From Ambrosia x helenae (lineage: Eukaryota > Streptophyta > Magnoliopsida > Asterales > Asteraceae), in contig CM061228.1 in assembly GCA_030844895.1 (NCBI GenBank), positions 135,079,068 to 135,143,067 of the forward strand: 64,000 bases of DNA. Reading direction: 5' to 3'. The position numbers and the translations under genes are program-made. A model generated the notes under the pieces. That model was not told where the DNA came from and did no database searches. It saw only the letters and a program-made list of their open reading frames with translations. Each line of letters starts with the position of its first letter. Positions within the stretch are counted from its first letter, which is position 1. This document shows, piece after piece, positions 21,234-32,913 of this stretch.

Positions 21234-24200
21234 TTACAGTTGAGCCAGGCGTTGGATATCAATCGGGTATGCATCTGTGGACGATGCAGCACGATAAGAT
21301 CTCCTTCCTACAAATGTACTCGCAGCTTCTGTCGGATGAAAAGCGTCCCAAAAGATATAGGTGTTTCTATTTTGACAAGGTGTTTGAAACGGAAGGCACG
21401 TAATCTGGCCATTGTTTCTCCCCACTCCACAACACCCCTTATTTGTTACCCTAAAACCTGTCACATTTTCAAATTAAACATGTCTCTAATCATTAATAAA
21501 AAAAAAAAAGTATACAAAACTAACTACAGTATCGTGATATATGTACCAAAGTTTTTAGGACGGTTAATCAGGTCTCGAAAAATGTCATAATTGTTGATGT
21601 AGATGAACCTTGCGTCAGGTAAGTTTTTGTTAAAGTTGTCGACAAGAGATATCAACCGGCGGTTAAACATTTGATTAGCGGAGTTGATCTTCGCAATACA
21701 AGTCGACCCATCCCGGCTGTATTGTGCCAATGAGTTTGGACTGCACCCAATAGGTCCGATCCCATGAAACACAAATTTTCTTGCTCCATAGTTGTACAAT
21801 ATCTGAATCAATTTTTATCAGCAAAGGTTGAAAAATCCATGGCGTTCTAAGGAGTTTGTATATATGTATGTGTACGTTTATATGCATACATAAATCTTAG
21901 AACTCTAAACATTTTAAGAACCACAAGAACAAGAAGCCAATGATATCAATATCATTATCTATATATATGAAAAGTATATACAGTATAAGATATTGAATGA
22001 TTTATCTCCTCCCTAAATTATTATTATTATTATTTCATATATGTACGTAAATGGTAAAGTTACAACTTACAAATGTCTATATATATTTTTTAATATACTA
22101 CAGTATGTAGAATTGTAGATTCACACGTATAAATTCAATTTTTATGTTACATTTCTATAATGAAGGTAGTAGACAAAAATGGTTTTGGTTGGTTTCTTGG
22201 CGAACGAGTTCCCGTGGTTCTTATAGTATTCATGAGTTCTCAATTGATATTCCCTCATATAATACCTACACATAACCTAGACGCTAGAAAATCAACAAAT
22301 TAGTTTAACAATTTAATGTATTACACCGCACTACCCCTCAACTTTCTTGAAGAAGTACATTTTTAATGTAATTTTTTTTTTCACATTTTATGTATCGGAT
22401 GCCCCTGAATAAAATATTTTTAGGCTGTGCTACCCCTCAGTTTTTCTTCTAAATGCGCCACTGAATACATAGATTAAATAAATATAATGCTATATATTTA
22501 GTAATAAAAAAGTTGTGTTTTTTTAAAATTCATATATTGAGCGGCTTGAATAAAATATGATGTAATCTCCTAACAAGTCCAATCGTCAAGATAAGTTTTG
22601 ATATAAATGAACGGTAATGTGACAATTACATATATTGTTAAGTTAATTTTCACGAAGATAAAGTTTAACTTGGTGATATTTGGAGTCTATAACTATCCAA
22701 ATAAAATATGAGAGAGGAGAGAACCAATAAAATTAGAAGGCTGCTAAACACATCCCTTTCTTTTTTATTTTTACTGAACATACTCTTCCTCTTAAGTTTC
22801 ATATTAATACAATTCAAATCTTTTTAGTTTTATATTGCAAAATTTTAATATTTTAATATTTTGTTATCAAGTTAAAAAAAACGTTTTTTATGTTTTTTAA
22901 TAATGTTTTCTTGATTTTTTTAAATAGCATTTTTAAACAATTATTTTAATGTTCAAAACTTTTTCTTTTAATTTTTCTAAATTACGCTGGTTAAAGGAAA
23001 ACAATCATTTTTTTTCTATAAATTGATTTAAATTTTGCTACAAAGTTTTAAAAATAATTTTTGGTAAAAGTTTTTAACAAACTTTTTTAAAAAAAAAAAT
23101 CGTATCTTTTGCTAATCCATGTTATCTTATTAAGGAGGAGACATGTCTAGAAAAGTAATTATACACACATTTTAAGATGGGATGTCAAGAGTCTCATGCT
23201 TTAAACACTATATATGTCATGTAAAACTTCCCTATAATACCCCTTATTGCATTATCCACTTGTACTATATATCTATGTTAAAAAAATGAGTTACGCATCA
23301 TCATTTCCAGACCATGTTCTTCTCATCAATACATTAATTCATCACCAATACATCAATAACTGGCCGAACGAACACTTAGCAAATAACTTGTAATTGTCAT
23401 TTGCCTGGACATGCCTATTTATGGCATTTTTTATTTTTTTAATTGTGAAAGTTTATTTTTTTGTGAAAGAAGTTAAAACCTGGGCAAATTTTATTGATAT
23501 AAAAAATAAAATGAACGGATACAAATACAAAGTAAAATTTAATTACATAATCTAATCACCGTCTTTTTCAAATATTACGTTAAAACTAACATAAACTACT
23601 AACAAAAATGACTACTGTGTTTCATAAGATGTCAACCGGGACACCCGTCGCAACGCACGGGCATTCCACTAGTGAACTATAATGGTTAATTAACATTTAG
23701 TTTGACCAACACATTTTATTCCTTGCCCAAGTACGTGACGTTAAGTTGTGCACCTAGTTTGTATATATTAGTTAAAGAGGTTGAATCCTTGTAATTTCAT
23801 CATTGTCATAATTGTTGTATGATTAGTACGATCCCATAGACATTGCAAATAATTTAAACAATAGTTGATTTGGTTTCATAAATATGGAAAGTTCTTAGGG
23901 ATGACAAAAATACCCGAGCCCGACGGGTATAAGGGACCTGAAATATTTGGGATGGGTATACCCGATAACCGACGGGAATGGGATGTGTATACCCAATACC
24001 CGACTGGTATGGGATGGGATTGGGATTGGGATTGGAAAAGAAATATTTTACGGTTATGGGACAGTTATGGTATTAGGTGATGCTCGACCTGATTACCCGC
24101 AACTAAATACCCATTTACATGAAAATTTACCCGAAAACTTTTAAGTTATATATATATATATATATATATATATAATGGGGAAAGTGAATATGGTGCTGTT

Positions 24201-26209
24201 GCACATGTAACCTTACATATGCAACCAATCAAAAGTACGTAGTTTTGATAAATTTCAATTAAAAATATAAACCTTGATTGTTTCGAAAACAATATATGAA
24301 GAAGTAGGATTGAAGATTTTGCTCGTTTGTAAACAAAAAAAAAAGATCAAGAGAAGAAATGTAAAAAGCATGGAATAGTGAGGCTATGAGCCAAGGCTAC
24401 TCATAAGGATTGGGTCGAGTAGTCTCCATTGCCATTTTGATAAACGAAAACTAGCTTTTCGTTTGGATATATACTCAGATAATCATGGAAACTAATTTGT
24501 GAAAATGAGTTTTAATTGAAATTTACCAAAACTACGTAGTTTTGATTGGTTGCACATGTAAGATTACATGTGCAACAACACCGTATTCACTTTCCCCTTC
24601 ATATTATAATATATACCTAGATTTTAAATATTTCAAATATTATTATGGTGATGATAATATGTATGTTATTTGTTACAATTTAATATATTTTAGATTTTTA
24701 AAACATAAAACTATAAAAGAAAGTAAAAATATGTATTTACATGAAAATCTTAACGGGTATACTCGATATCCACGGGTACGCTCTATACCCGACGAGTAAT
24801 ACTCACAAATACACGACGTGTAATGAGACGGGTGTGGCATGAGATTTTATAACCTGATATGGGTATGAGATTAGTTATACCTGACCCATAACCGGCTCGT
24901 TGCCATCCCTATCAGTTATGAAGTTTTCGTATTAACTTCACCACTTCTAACCTTCAAATATATTATAAAAATGGGGATTTTTAGATGGGTGAAATTTGAC
25001 AAATTTTAAATTAGTTTTTTTAGGAACAGAAAGTATCGATGAATATAGATATAGATGTTGATGTAATGAGCATAGCATATACATAAGACTTACTTTGATT
25101 TGCTTAGAGTATTGTTGAATGAGAGTATCGGCATACTGTTTTGCGGTGTATCTATGACTAGTATCATAGTAATCCCGCATGAAGTAATTGTTCAGGTAAT
25201 CGTTGCTTCCCAACCCAATGGAGAATATGCATTGCTTGATATGATTTGCAGCCGAATCAACGTTTCCAAGTAAACCAACAATATGTGATACTGTAGTTAC
25301 ATAGTTATTTACCTGTCCACCAAAGCTAATGCGCGCACCCTATCATCGATATCACATAGCATTACTTTTGTTGGGTACAAAGCTAATACTTCATAATTTG
25401 GACGCAATATAAAAGAAAAGTTTCCTTTAAAAAAATCTTTTATCTTTCTAATAATTAGGCGTAAAAATATGTGATATTAAAAAAAGGAGTCAATATTTAC
25501 ACATCCCTCCCACTCTATCTCTCTCTATAGATCTATAGATGAATATGTATATATAGAGAGAGTGTGTGTGTGTGAGGATGTGTGAATATTAATTTGGGGC
25601 GTCTCATTAAGAAAGAACCACATAAAATGAATTCTACCAATTGTTGGCCAGTTTCGGATCTGATTCCTGCAGCTGCCGAGGCAAAATTTACACCTCGAAG
25701 TATTTCACGGCCGCTAGCATTTGCATACGGTTGAATATAATCATTAAAGCCCAAAAGTTCAGCTGAAAAGGATAAGCGTTAATTATTTATATAAAGAAAC
25801 GGACATTACAACTAAAAGGGCATGGCCATAACGGTCGCAAAAGACTATTTGCGACCAATTTGCAATGGGTGTTAGCGATAACTTTCTGACCGGTTATGTA
25901 GCAGTGAGACTAGTGCATTAGCCCCAAGATAAAAGGTAAGTAAGAATGCTTACTTATGACATCAACAACGGTTTTACCGTTGGAAAATCTTCCAGTCGAG
26001 CCTCTTGGGAAATCAATGCCGTAAGGCAAGTAATCTGCTCGTGCCATCGTTGCGATTCTGTTATTATTTCCATTATCTAATAGTGAATCGCCAAAAATGA
26101 AGTAACATGGAACTTGTGGGGCACCTTGAACCTTATAGCTACTCGAATTAGACATAAATAATGTTCCAACTACACACATAGTAAACCATCTTGTGTGATC
26201 ATTTTTCAT
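21234..26209 (-). CDS. GDSL esterase/lipase, five exons
   Basis: Exons read on the minus strand: 26209-25954, 25762-25638, 25339-25094, 21802-21547, 21457-21234. All junctions are GT-AG and keep the frame, giving 368 residues, the usual family size. An N-terminal hydrophobic segment ending near residue 30 suggests a secreted protein. Block I is FIFGDSLLDNGNNN with nucleophile Ser42; block II is RGVNFAS (Gly109); block III is GSNDYLNNYF (Asn173); block V is WDAFHPTEA with Asp332 and His335. All catalytic residues of a GDSL/SGNH hydrolase are present, and the sequence resembles the Arabidopsis At1g29660/At1g29670 group. Such enzymes cleave ester bonds of lipids or cell-wall esters; the substrate cannot be told. 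Intron 3 is 3.3 kb and carries Helitron, hAT and Mutator-like insertions; the other introns are 89-298 bp. A LINE lies 379 bp upstream of the ATG. Probably functional. Confidence 0.93.
23600..23672 (+). mobile_element. Helitron 3' end in intron 3 of the GDSL gene
   Basis: A hairpin CCCGT (23644-23648) / ACGGG (23657-23661) with loop CGCAACGC is followed seven bases later by CTAG (23669-23672) and T, the textbook Helitron 3' terminus. The 5' end (TC) could not be placed; the body lies to the left. Confidence 0.6.
23896..24911. mobile_element. hAT-type non-autonomous element in intron 3, itself interrupted
   Basis: Termini TAGGGATGACA and TGCCATCCCTA are inverted repeats. Both flanks of the interior are rich in CCCGACGGGTA-like runs, typical of plant hAT elements of this type. 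Flanking 8-mers (AAAGTTCT, TCAGTTAT) match at only five positions, so the duplication is decayed. A Mutator-like MITE sits inside. Confidence 0.65.
24177..24597. mobile_element. Long-TIR MITE (Mutator-like) nested in the hAT element
   Basis: 421 bp with inverted termini of about 85-90 bp starting GGGGAAAGTGAATAYGGTG and running through GTTGCACATGTAA to TAAATTTCAATTAAAA. Flanks are AT repeats, so no clean target duplication can be read. The long TIR is the argument for Mutator-like. Confidence 0.7.
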
Positions 26210-26587
26210 CTTTTTTATTGTTTGAAATTAAAGAGATCTAACAAAGATTTTTGATGAAGATATTAAAGGTGAGAAAGGTTGGGTGTGTGATGAAATATAT
26301 ATAGGAAGTGTATATGGGTGTAATTCTTTTTTTCTTTTACAAATTCGGCCAACCATCAATAATAGAAAAGAAAAAGTTCATTTTAGCATATGTGTAGAAG
26401 GCACTTTTATTAATTATTTGATTAAATGTTCTTTCTAGTTGAAAAACAATATAATTTCAGCAATAAATATAACAACAATTTTGTTACCTAGTAGTGTTAG
26501 GATGCTATAAAAAGAATATGTAAGGTCCTATGGACTAATAAAGTTACAGCAAAAACATTTTCCCTTGGCTCCTTTACTAGTTTTGGG
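26210..26587 (-). promoter_or_regulatory. Promoter region of the GDSL gene
   Basis: A minus-strand TATA-like TATATATATTTC lies near 26304-26293, about 90 bp upstream of the ATG, which places a start site near 26265. Only 379 bp separate the ATG from the LINE insertion. Confidence 0.55.
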
Positions 26588-28091
26588 CCGGAATCACGCC
26601 TTTTATTTATCTTGGGATTCAGGTTGGGGCGAATATGAATAAGATAAATAATTGGAAACAGGTGGTGAATGTTTTTAAAAAGAGGTTGTCGAGTTGGAAA
26701 TCGAAGGTTTTGTCTATTGGTGGTAGGGTTACTCTTATAAAATCGGTCTTGGAGAGTTTACCTTCTTATTATTTTTCTTTGTTCAAAGCACCAATAGGGA
26801 TTATTAATAAGTTGGAAGGTTTAATAAGGAGATTCCTATGGGGTGGTGATGAGGTTAATAGGAAAGTTCATTGGGTGGGTTGGGATATAGTGACGAAGCC
26901 TATTAACAAAGGTGGTTTGGGTATTCGTAAGCTCGTGGATTGCAATAACGCTTTTTTGGTGAAGTGGTTGTGGCGATATAAAAATGAAAGTGGTTTGATG
27001 TGGAGAAGAGTGGTAGATGCTATTCATGGGTCAAAGAGAAAGTGGGATAATTTTCCAAATAATTCTAGGTTCTCTGGCACGTGGACAAAGTTGGTAAAAA
27101 GTAGTGCGAGATTGAAGGTGGGAGGGGTTAGTAGTGTGGATATGATTCGTGGGAGACTTGGAAACGGAGACGATATTCGCTTTTGGATAGATGTGTGGGC
27201 TGAGCAGAAACCGCTGAAATACTTATTCCCAGACCTATTTCGACTGGAAAAACAAAAAGGGTGTAAGGTGCGAGATCGTATAAGTGTTGGACCGGCAGGC
27301 CAAGTGTTTAACTGGATGTGGAAGAGGCGGCCCAATGACCCAGAGGTGGCCCAGCAGTTACAGAATTGTATAGAGGTGATTGGGCTTCAAACGTTGGGCT
27401 TCAATAGGGACTCTTGGGTTTGGAATAATGGGGCGATACCTGGGTTCTCGGTGATGGAAGTAAAAAGGTGGATGGATACTAATATAAACAATTCGAGTAA
27501 TGAAGATTATATTTGGACTAAATGGCTGCCTATCAAATGTAATATTTTCATGTGGAGGATGCTTTTGGATAGGATCCCGACTAAGATTGCCTTATTGAGA
27601 AGAAATATTAATGTTGGGAGCTCGCTTTGTATTATGTGTGAAGACCAGGAAGAAAGTGTAGATCATTTATTTACTGCGTGTATCGTGGCGAATGGTGTTT
27701 GGAATGGGATCGCTAGTTGGGTCAAGCTTCCGTGCTTCTATTTCTTTTCGGTTAGTGATATTATGAAGATGGCCTCGCACTCTAACTGGTCAGGAGTTAA
27801 AAAGATGGCGTTTCAAGGTATTTTGGTTCTCACGTGTTGGAGGCTTTGGAAGGCTAGGAATGACAAGATTTTTAAAGATACAAGCAAAAATGTCGCAGAA
27901 ATCGTTTCGGATATTAAAGCGTTGGGATTTCTTTGGTTTCATAATAGATGTAACAAGGGGGCGGTGGGTTGGAATGAGTGGAAAAATTTTAGTATAGATG
28001 TGATGTAATTGGTTGTAGAGGTTTCTCCGTCTTGGAGATCCCTTGTTTTGGTTTGTGTTTAATGAAATTTGCCTTTCAAAAAAAAAAAAAA
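26588..28091 (+). mobile_element. 5'-truncated LINE (L1-type) with target duplication
   Basis: Perfect 12-bp duplication ACTAGTTTTGGG at 26576-26587 and 28092-28103, with a poly-A tail just before the right copy. The first base is already inside the RT reading frame, so this is a typical truncated reverse-transcription product. The frame remains open to its natural stop, so insertion is fairly recent. Confidence 0.92.
26590..28008 (+). pseudogene. LINE ORF2 C-terminal part: end of RT and zf-RVT domain
   Basis: Open from the LINE edge through ATG 26635 to the stop at 28008. The start carries the RT thumb and connection motif of plant L1 elements (YLGIQVGANMN, then LSSWKSKVLSIGGRVTLIKS, LPSYYFSLFKAP, RRFLWGG). 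The C-terminal part carries the zf-RVT zinc-binding region: WTKWLPIKCNIFMWR, RIPTKIALLRRNI, then CIMCEDQEESVDHLFTAC. Endonuclease and RT catalytic core are missing, so it cannot mobilise itself. This is not a host gene, although such frames are often annotated as reverse transcriptase zinc-binding domain proteins. Confidence 0.9.
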
Positions 28092-28183
28092 ACTAGTTTT
28101 GGGTATTTTTTTAACAGCCGAATAAATAAATAAAACAAGCCAGCGGGGAGCTGGACCAAATACAAAATACACCAAACCAAATC

Positions 28184-28266
28184 TAGAAAACAGTTTTTTT
28201 AATATAATTATATCCACATTAAAAATTATACCACTATAAATTAGAAAACAGTTTTTTTAATATAAT
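28184..28266. repeat. 58-bp spaced direct repeat, 25 bp each
   Basis: TAGAAAACAGTTTTTTTAAT plus ATAAT occurs at 28184-28208 and 28242-28266, just before the SINE. A small tandem duplication. Confidence 0.7.
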
Positions 28267-28269
28267 GAT

Positions 28270-28478
28270 GTCCAGTCCAGCTGGTCGGAGGTGGGAGGGT
28301 TTACTCCTTAGGGAGGTTCCCGCCCGGGCTTGGTCTCAGGTTCGAGTCCCCCCACTCGCACTAAGGGGTGAGAAATTTAACACCCGCGTTTGGCCTGGAT
28401 TCGAACTGGGGTTGAGGGGTTGTGCGTCGTTTGTTTTCTCCGCTGAAACACACCTTCCAAAAAAAAAAAAAAAAAAAA
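28270..28478 (+). mobile_element. tRNA-derived SINE with poly-A tail
   Basis: An A-box-like CTGGTCGGAGG is followed about 50 bp later by the B box GGTTCGAGTCC (28338 onward), then a tRNA-unrelated body and an A run of about 20. A target duplication was not found, so the 5' edge is approximate. Confidence 0.65.
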
Positions 28479-28663
28479 TTAGACGATATCAATGGCATGT
28501 GTATATTAAGGAATTATTTTTACCAATTGATACAACAAACTTTTAATTGTTTCCAATTTAAGGCAACAAACCATAGCATCCTAACACTACTAGGTAACTA
28601 CATATAATGGAAAAAAAAATTGGTACATATTACTGAGTGGGAAATTCTTTTTTAGTTGTGGCA

Positions 28664-28955
28664 AGGATATTTGGTATGGATTCGGGGGAGGGTATTGGGG
28701 TGATGATGTGTACAATTCTCCAAAGGGGAACAATCCCCCCCCCCCCCCCCCCCCTCAAAATCGGTGAGTTAGGGGAGAATTCCCTCTTCTTCCCGGATGA
28801 TGTGATTAGCCAATTTTTTTTAATCAAACTTTATAATATAAAAAAATGAAGGGGGGATTAGGGGAATACCATTTCCAAACTTTGGGGGAGGAAAGGGGGA
28901 AAATGAGGTGACGATGATGTGCATTTGGGGGAGATGGTCTCCACACCATATAGTC
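28664..28955. mobile_element. PIF/Harbinger-like MITE, copy 1 of a neighbouring pair
   Basis: The right end CACCATATAGTC is followed by TAA; the left end is degenerate. It holds a C20 run and shares its interior (GGTGAGTTAGGGGAGAATTCC, ACGATGATGTG) with the next copy. Confidence 0.7.
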
Positions 28956-28961
28956 TAATAA

Positions 28962-29257
28962 GACTAAATGGTATGGAATCGGGAAAGCAATCGAGGTGAT
29001 GATGTGTACAATTCCACCAAGGGGAACACCCCCCCCCCCCCCTCCCCTTTCAAAATCGGTGAGTTAGGGGAGAATTCCCCCTTCTTCTCGGGTGATGTGA
29101 TTAGCCATTTTTTTTAATCAAACTTTATAGTATAAAAAAAATGAAGGGGATTGGGGAAATTAGGGGAATACCATTTCTAAAATTTGAGGGAGGAAAGAGG
29201 GAAAATAAGATGGCGATGATGTAGCATTTGAGGAGTTGGTCTCAACACCATATAGTC
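28962..29257. mobile_element. PIF/Harbinger-like MITE, copy 2 of a neighbouring pair
   Basis: Starts GACTAAATGGTATGG, ends CACCATATAGTC, TAA on both sides (28959-28961, 29258-29260). It abuts copy 1 through the six bases TAATAA. Confidence 0.8.
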
Positions 29258-29260
29258 TAA

Positions 29261-30255
29261 CCGTTTAAAAGGAAAAAGGGTACATCATACATGGGTGTAA
29301 AAGTAAGAAAATACATGAAAATAGAAAAGAGAAACAAACAAAAAAAGAGAAACAAACGAAAAGATGAGAGTTACATCACACCACCTCTTAAAATTAAAGA
29401 CAAGAATCAGAATCAAGCTAAAAGGAAAAAAAAAAAAAAAAAAGTAAAAGATTGCTAAAATTTTGACAATCACACACCAATGCAAATATTTTTAAGTTCT
29501 AGCGATGATAACTTATTATCGGAAAAAGCTCACTAAACCTTGCTAATACCTGTTAACCAACAGGAACAGGTTAGTATGTGTCGTATATGTAGCATTGAGG
29601 TTATGACAGAAAACTAGTGGCAAAAAATCGAACATGAGACCTTATCTTAATTGTAGAAAACAAAGTTGTAAGGGTCAAAATAATTGACTTGAACTAATAT
29701 CATCTAAGAATTTGTACGAGTATTCGTTTTAATGGTTTTGTGGATGTTTGTAAATGAAGTTGTATTTGCGCTAAAGTATCTTTTAGGTATCATAAATTCA
29801 TAATCTATAGAAAGGTATCGTACTAATTTTGTAGGCTAGCATCAATGCATCACTCACAAAGGTATCCCTTTTGTTGCTATACCGAGCACCGATGTCATAC
29901 AGTCCTATAACGAACCGAACTTATACCGGCCTAAAACTCGCCGCGAAGTGTCAGGATCACACTAGTTAATTATTAAGAGTAAATATAAAATTACTTGTTT
30001 ACGTTTAACTTAAATTTATTAATCATTTAATTTTAATTGCTTTATTCCTGTTTATAGTACTCATGGGCATAAGGCCCAAACATATCTTACAACCCAATAC
30101 CCATACAAGTGTGAAGGCCACATACGGACATTCATAGATTAGAGATATAGTAATTGGACAAGTCTGGATTTGCTACATGGGCCTCACATACAGTGTGCAT
30201 AATAGTCTACTCTCCGTCTCCATATGCTCTATGGGCCTATGGAGCTTGTACTATT
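29261..30255. other. Intergenic; Helitron-like 3' end near 29965
   Basis: No gene. On the plus strand CTCGCCGCGAAGTGTCAGG is followed by a spacer and CTAG (29962-29965) then T, similar to the terminus at 2269. The start of that element was not found. Confidence 0.4.
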
Positions 30256-30469
30256 TAGAGGGTGTTTGGGATTGCGTTTTGAATTTGATTTTTAGATTAT
30301 TGCATTTTAAAAACGCAGATAATCAGTTTTTAGTGTTTGGAATTGCATTTTGAAAACGCAGATAATCAGTTTTTTAAGCTACCAAAACGCAATAATCTAT
30401 AAGCAGCTCCACCTCTGCTTTTTCATAACGCATAATCTGTTTTGAATAATCAATCCCAAACACCCCCTA
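30256..30469. mobile_element. hAT-type MITE
   Basis: 214 bp beginning TAGAGGGTGTTTGGGATTG and ending CAATCCCAAACACCCCCTA. A nearby 8-mer, ACTATTTA on the left and AGTATTTA on the right, agrees at seven positions but does not fit the element ends exactly. The interior repeats AAAACGCAGATAATCAG twice. Confidence 0.75.
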
Positions 30470-30887
30470 AGTATTTACAGTTTTACGTTATCTTTTACAT
30501 AGATGATTTCTTTTGTAGAACCGGTTTGGTTATTTTTTATGAGGTGGAACTGCATATTGTCATAATTGATTTGATTCCAGTTTCGGGTATTGAAATTAAA
30601 ATGTGTACACTATCTATACCCTACGGGTAGGGTCGGTTCCGGGCTTTTTTACTGGGCGGGTTCCGGATACGGTTTTTTTTGTGCACCTCTCGTAGGAACT
30701 TTCTTAGTTTCATCAGTAGGTCCCCCCCCCCCCCCCCCCCCAAAAAAAAAAAAAAAAAAGTAGACATTGGTAAACAACATTTATTCAAATGAACGTACAT
30801 TGAAAACACACATGAACAAGAGAGAAGATTATTCTAGCATTGGCATATAAATGTAATTTTATTTTGCGGGGATTCAATGCAACATTA
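30470..30887. other. Intergenic, homopolymer-rich
   Basis: Contains a C run followed by an A run (about 30722-30759). No gene seen; the small frames here have no domain. Confidence 0.4.
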
Positions 30888-31294
30888 AAGGGGTAGTTTG
30901 GTTGATTAAGTGTTGAATCATTAAGATGGTTTGAATGGTTAAGAGGCTCTGAATGGCTAAGAGCTGAATCATTCAGCATCTCTTATTAGCTTAATGGTTC
31001 AGCACTTAGGGGTTGTTTGGTTGATTAAGTGTTGAATCATTAAGAGGTCTGAATAGTTAAGTGTTGAATCATTAAGTTGGACCTCTTAATGGTTAATTTT
31101 CTTGTCCCACATTGGTAGGAGAGTCTCATTAAGGTTCGACATAGTTCAGTGCTTAATGGCTCAGCAACATCCAAAATCTTAATGGTTCAGTCTTAACCAT
31201 TCCATCCAGAAGCTGAAACAAACACGCTGAATGCTGAATCATTCAGCACTGAATGATTCAGAGCCTCATTAAAAGGCTTACCAAACAGCCCCTA
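30888..31294. mobile_element. hAT-type MITE with a partial second copy
   Basis: 31007-31294 begins TAGGGGTTGTTTGG and ends CCAAACAGCCCCTA. A truncated copy of the same left part (GGGGTAGTTTGGTTGATTAAG) lies at 30888-31006. The interior is full of CTGAATGATTCAG-like palindromes and TTAATGGTTCAG units. Confidence 0.7.
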
Positions 31295-32913
31295 ACTGAT
31301 CAACTGGTGAATGCTGATGGAAGGGTTGACCAATTCAAAGAAAAGGAACTTAACATGCACTTTGAACTAGAAGAGCCTTTAAAGAAGCTTTGTGATGATC
31401 CAAGATCAACGGCTTCTAAAAATAAATATTATAACTTGTGTAATACACAAGTTTCTAATGTATTTTTTATACTAAATGAAACTGTAAATGAGATTTTTGT
31501 TTTCATCAAGAGGTGAAAACCAGTCCTTTCTAAAAAAAGTTATACCTTCAAGACCACCAACTCAATCACACTCTGCAGTCTGCAATGGTTGCTTCGACCT
31601 CTACTCCTCACCCAAACGTACATTCTCTCTTTAATATACACCTTCATTCTTATTCATATAATTAAAATTGTTGCTTTATTATTATAGTACATTAATTTCT
31701 ATGCTATATCATAACACGCATTTTATAACTTCATAGTAGGTTTGCACACGGAAAGCTCCCGGGATATAAACTAGTATAGAAATAAAGTGTTTGGATTAAA
31801 GGAGTTCTTGAAATTTTAATTTTTTAAAGTTCTGAAGACATCCAAACCGTATTTATATTTTTATATGTGTAAAAATAAAATAGTTAATAAATTATACAAG
31901 TTGAGTACTAGCTCGGGCTTTACACATAGTGCTTAAAACCTGAGCTTGAGATATAGCCATCCTAAAGTAAACTAGTCAAACATAAAGTTCAACGAACTTG
32001 ATTAGTCATTTACTCGACTTAATTGGCTCCTTTTAGTTTTAACTATTAGAAGTTTGAGCCTTTGAGGGGTGTGGGTGCATAGGAGCATGTGCTCAAGCTA
32101 GAATCTTGCATATGGACCAAGGTTAGGTCCCCAAAGGCCAAATGGACCGCTCGATCTTTGTAAGTTATGTCACACATTGATTCTATGTTATCCATTGTCT
32201 TTATACGCTTGTTTTTAGATGTGGACTTTCTTCTACTGCGTGGTTCAAGAGTTCTAAATCAATAGGTATCGTTTACTTTTGTGGCATGAGAGAATACGTA
32301 TTTGGACAATGACAACCACTAAAAATCCTATCACAAGATCAAGATAGGGTAGTGAATGACCATGCTATCGTCGTCACTTTAAACACCTACAAATGTTGAA
32401 TTCGTTCTCTTGAACACTTGTTCGCTGAACGTTTTTGGCCTTCTTTGTAGCCTTTAGGTCCAGGTAACCTTATTTAGAGTGAAAACGTTTTTGGTCTTCT
32501 TTGTAGGTCCGCTTAACCATATTTAGAGTGAGTCAGATGTAGAAACTGAAAACTTATAGAAACTATAAGAAAAAGAAAATGTGGACTTTTTGTCAATGAC
32601 CACAAATGATCATTTTCGTCGGCCCACTTTGACCTCTTTAAGATCAAGTGATATTTTGGATTGAAGCGTAGAAGAATTACGCCATGATCGAGTGGTCGTT
32701 AAGAAATGGCATGCAAGATTAGGGGAGGGGTGGGGTAGGGTGGGTATCTAGTTAGAACTTGGAAGTCTTTGTCTCTAGCTTGAATATCTTTTTGAACTTT
32801 TATAAAGTTCATCATAAGAGTATCTAATTATTCAACTCTTGTTCGTATTTTCAAAATTGTTCCTCATAGCTAATCAAAACAAGATTTTATAACTAATGTA
32901 ATAATCAAATCTT
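31295..32913. other. Intergenic with possible gene fragments
   Basis: 31310-31516 is open and charged (RVDQFKEKELNMHFELEEPL), with no match I recognise. At 31586 an ATG opens MVASTSTPHPN followed by a GT at a donor-like position (GTACATT), as an orphan first exon would. A Helitron-like end (CTCCCGGGATATAAA then CTAG at 31771-31774) follows. The remainder to 32913 shows nothing. Confidence 0.35.

Larger units (their letters stand above)
26483..28598. repeat. 26-bp inverted repeat flanking the LINE and SINE
   Basis: A perfect 26-bp inverted repeat: 26483-26508 begins GTTACCTAGTAGTGTTAGG, and its reverse complement is at 28573-28598. Removing the LINE and SINE leaves about 390 bp between the arms, a plausible size for a TIR transposon. 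No target duplication was found at the outer edges. Confidence 0.5.

Noticed and set aside
26635..28008. 457-codon frame as a host gene
   Set aside because: It is bounded by a target duplication and poly-A and carries LINE RT and zf-RVT motifs; it is a truncated LINE.
28735..28755. C20 run as a G-quadruplex or telomeric signal
   Set aside because: A plain homopolymer inside a MITE with a poorer copy in the neighbouring element; no structured G-tract pattern.
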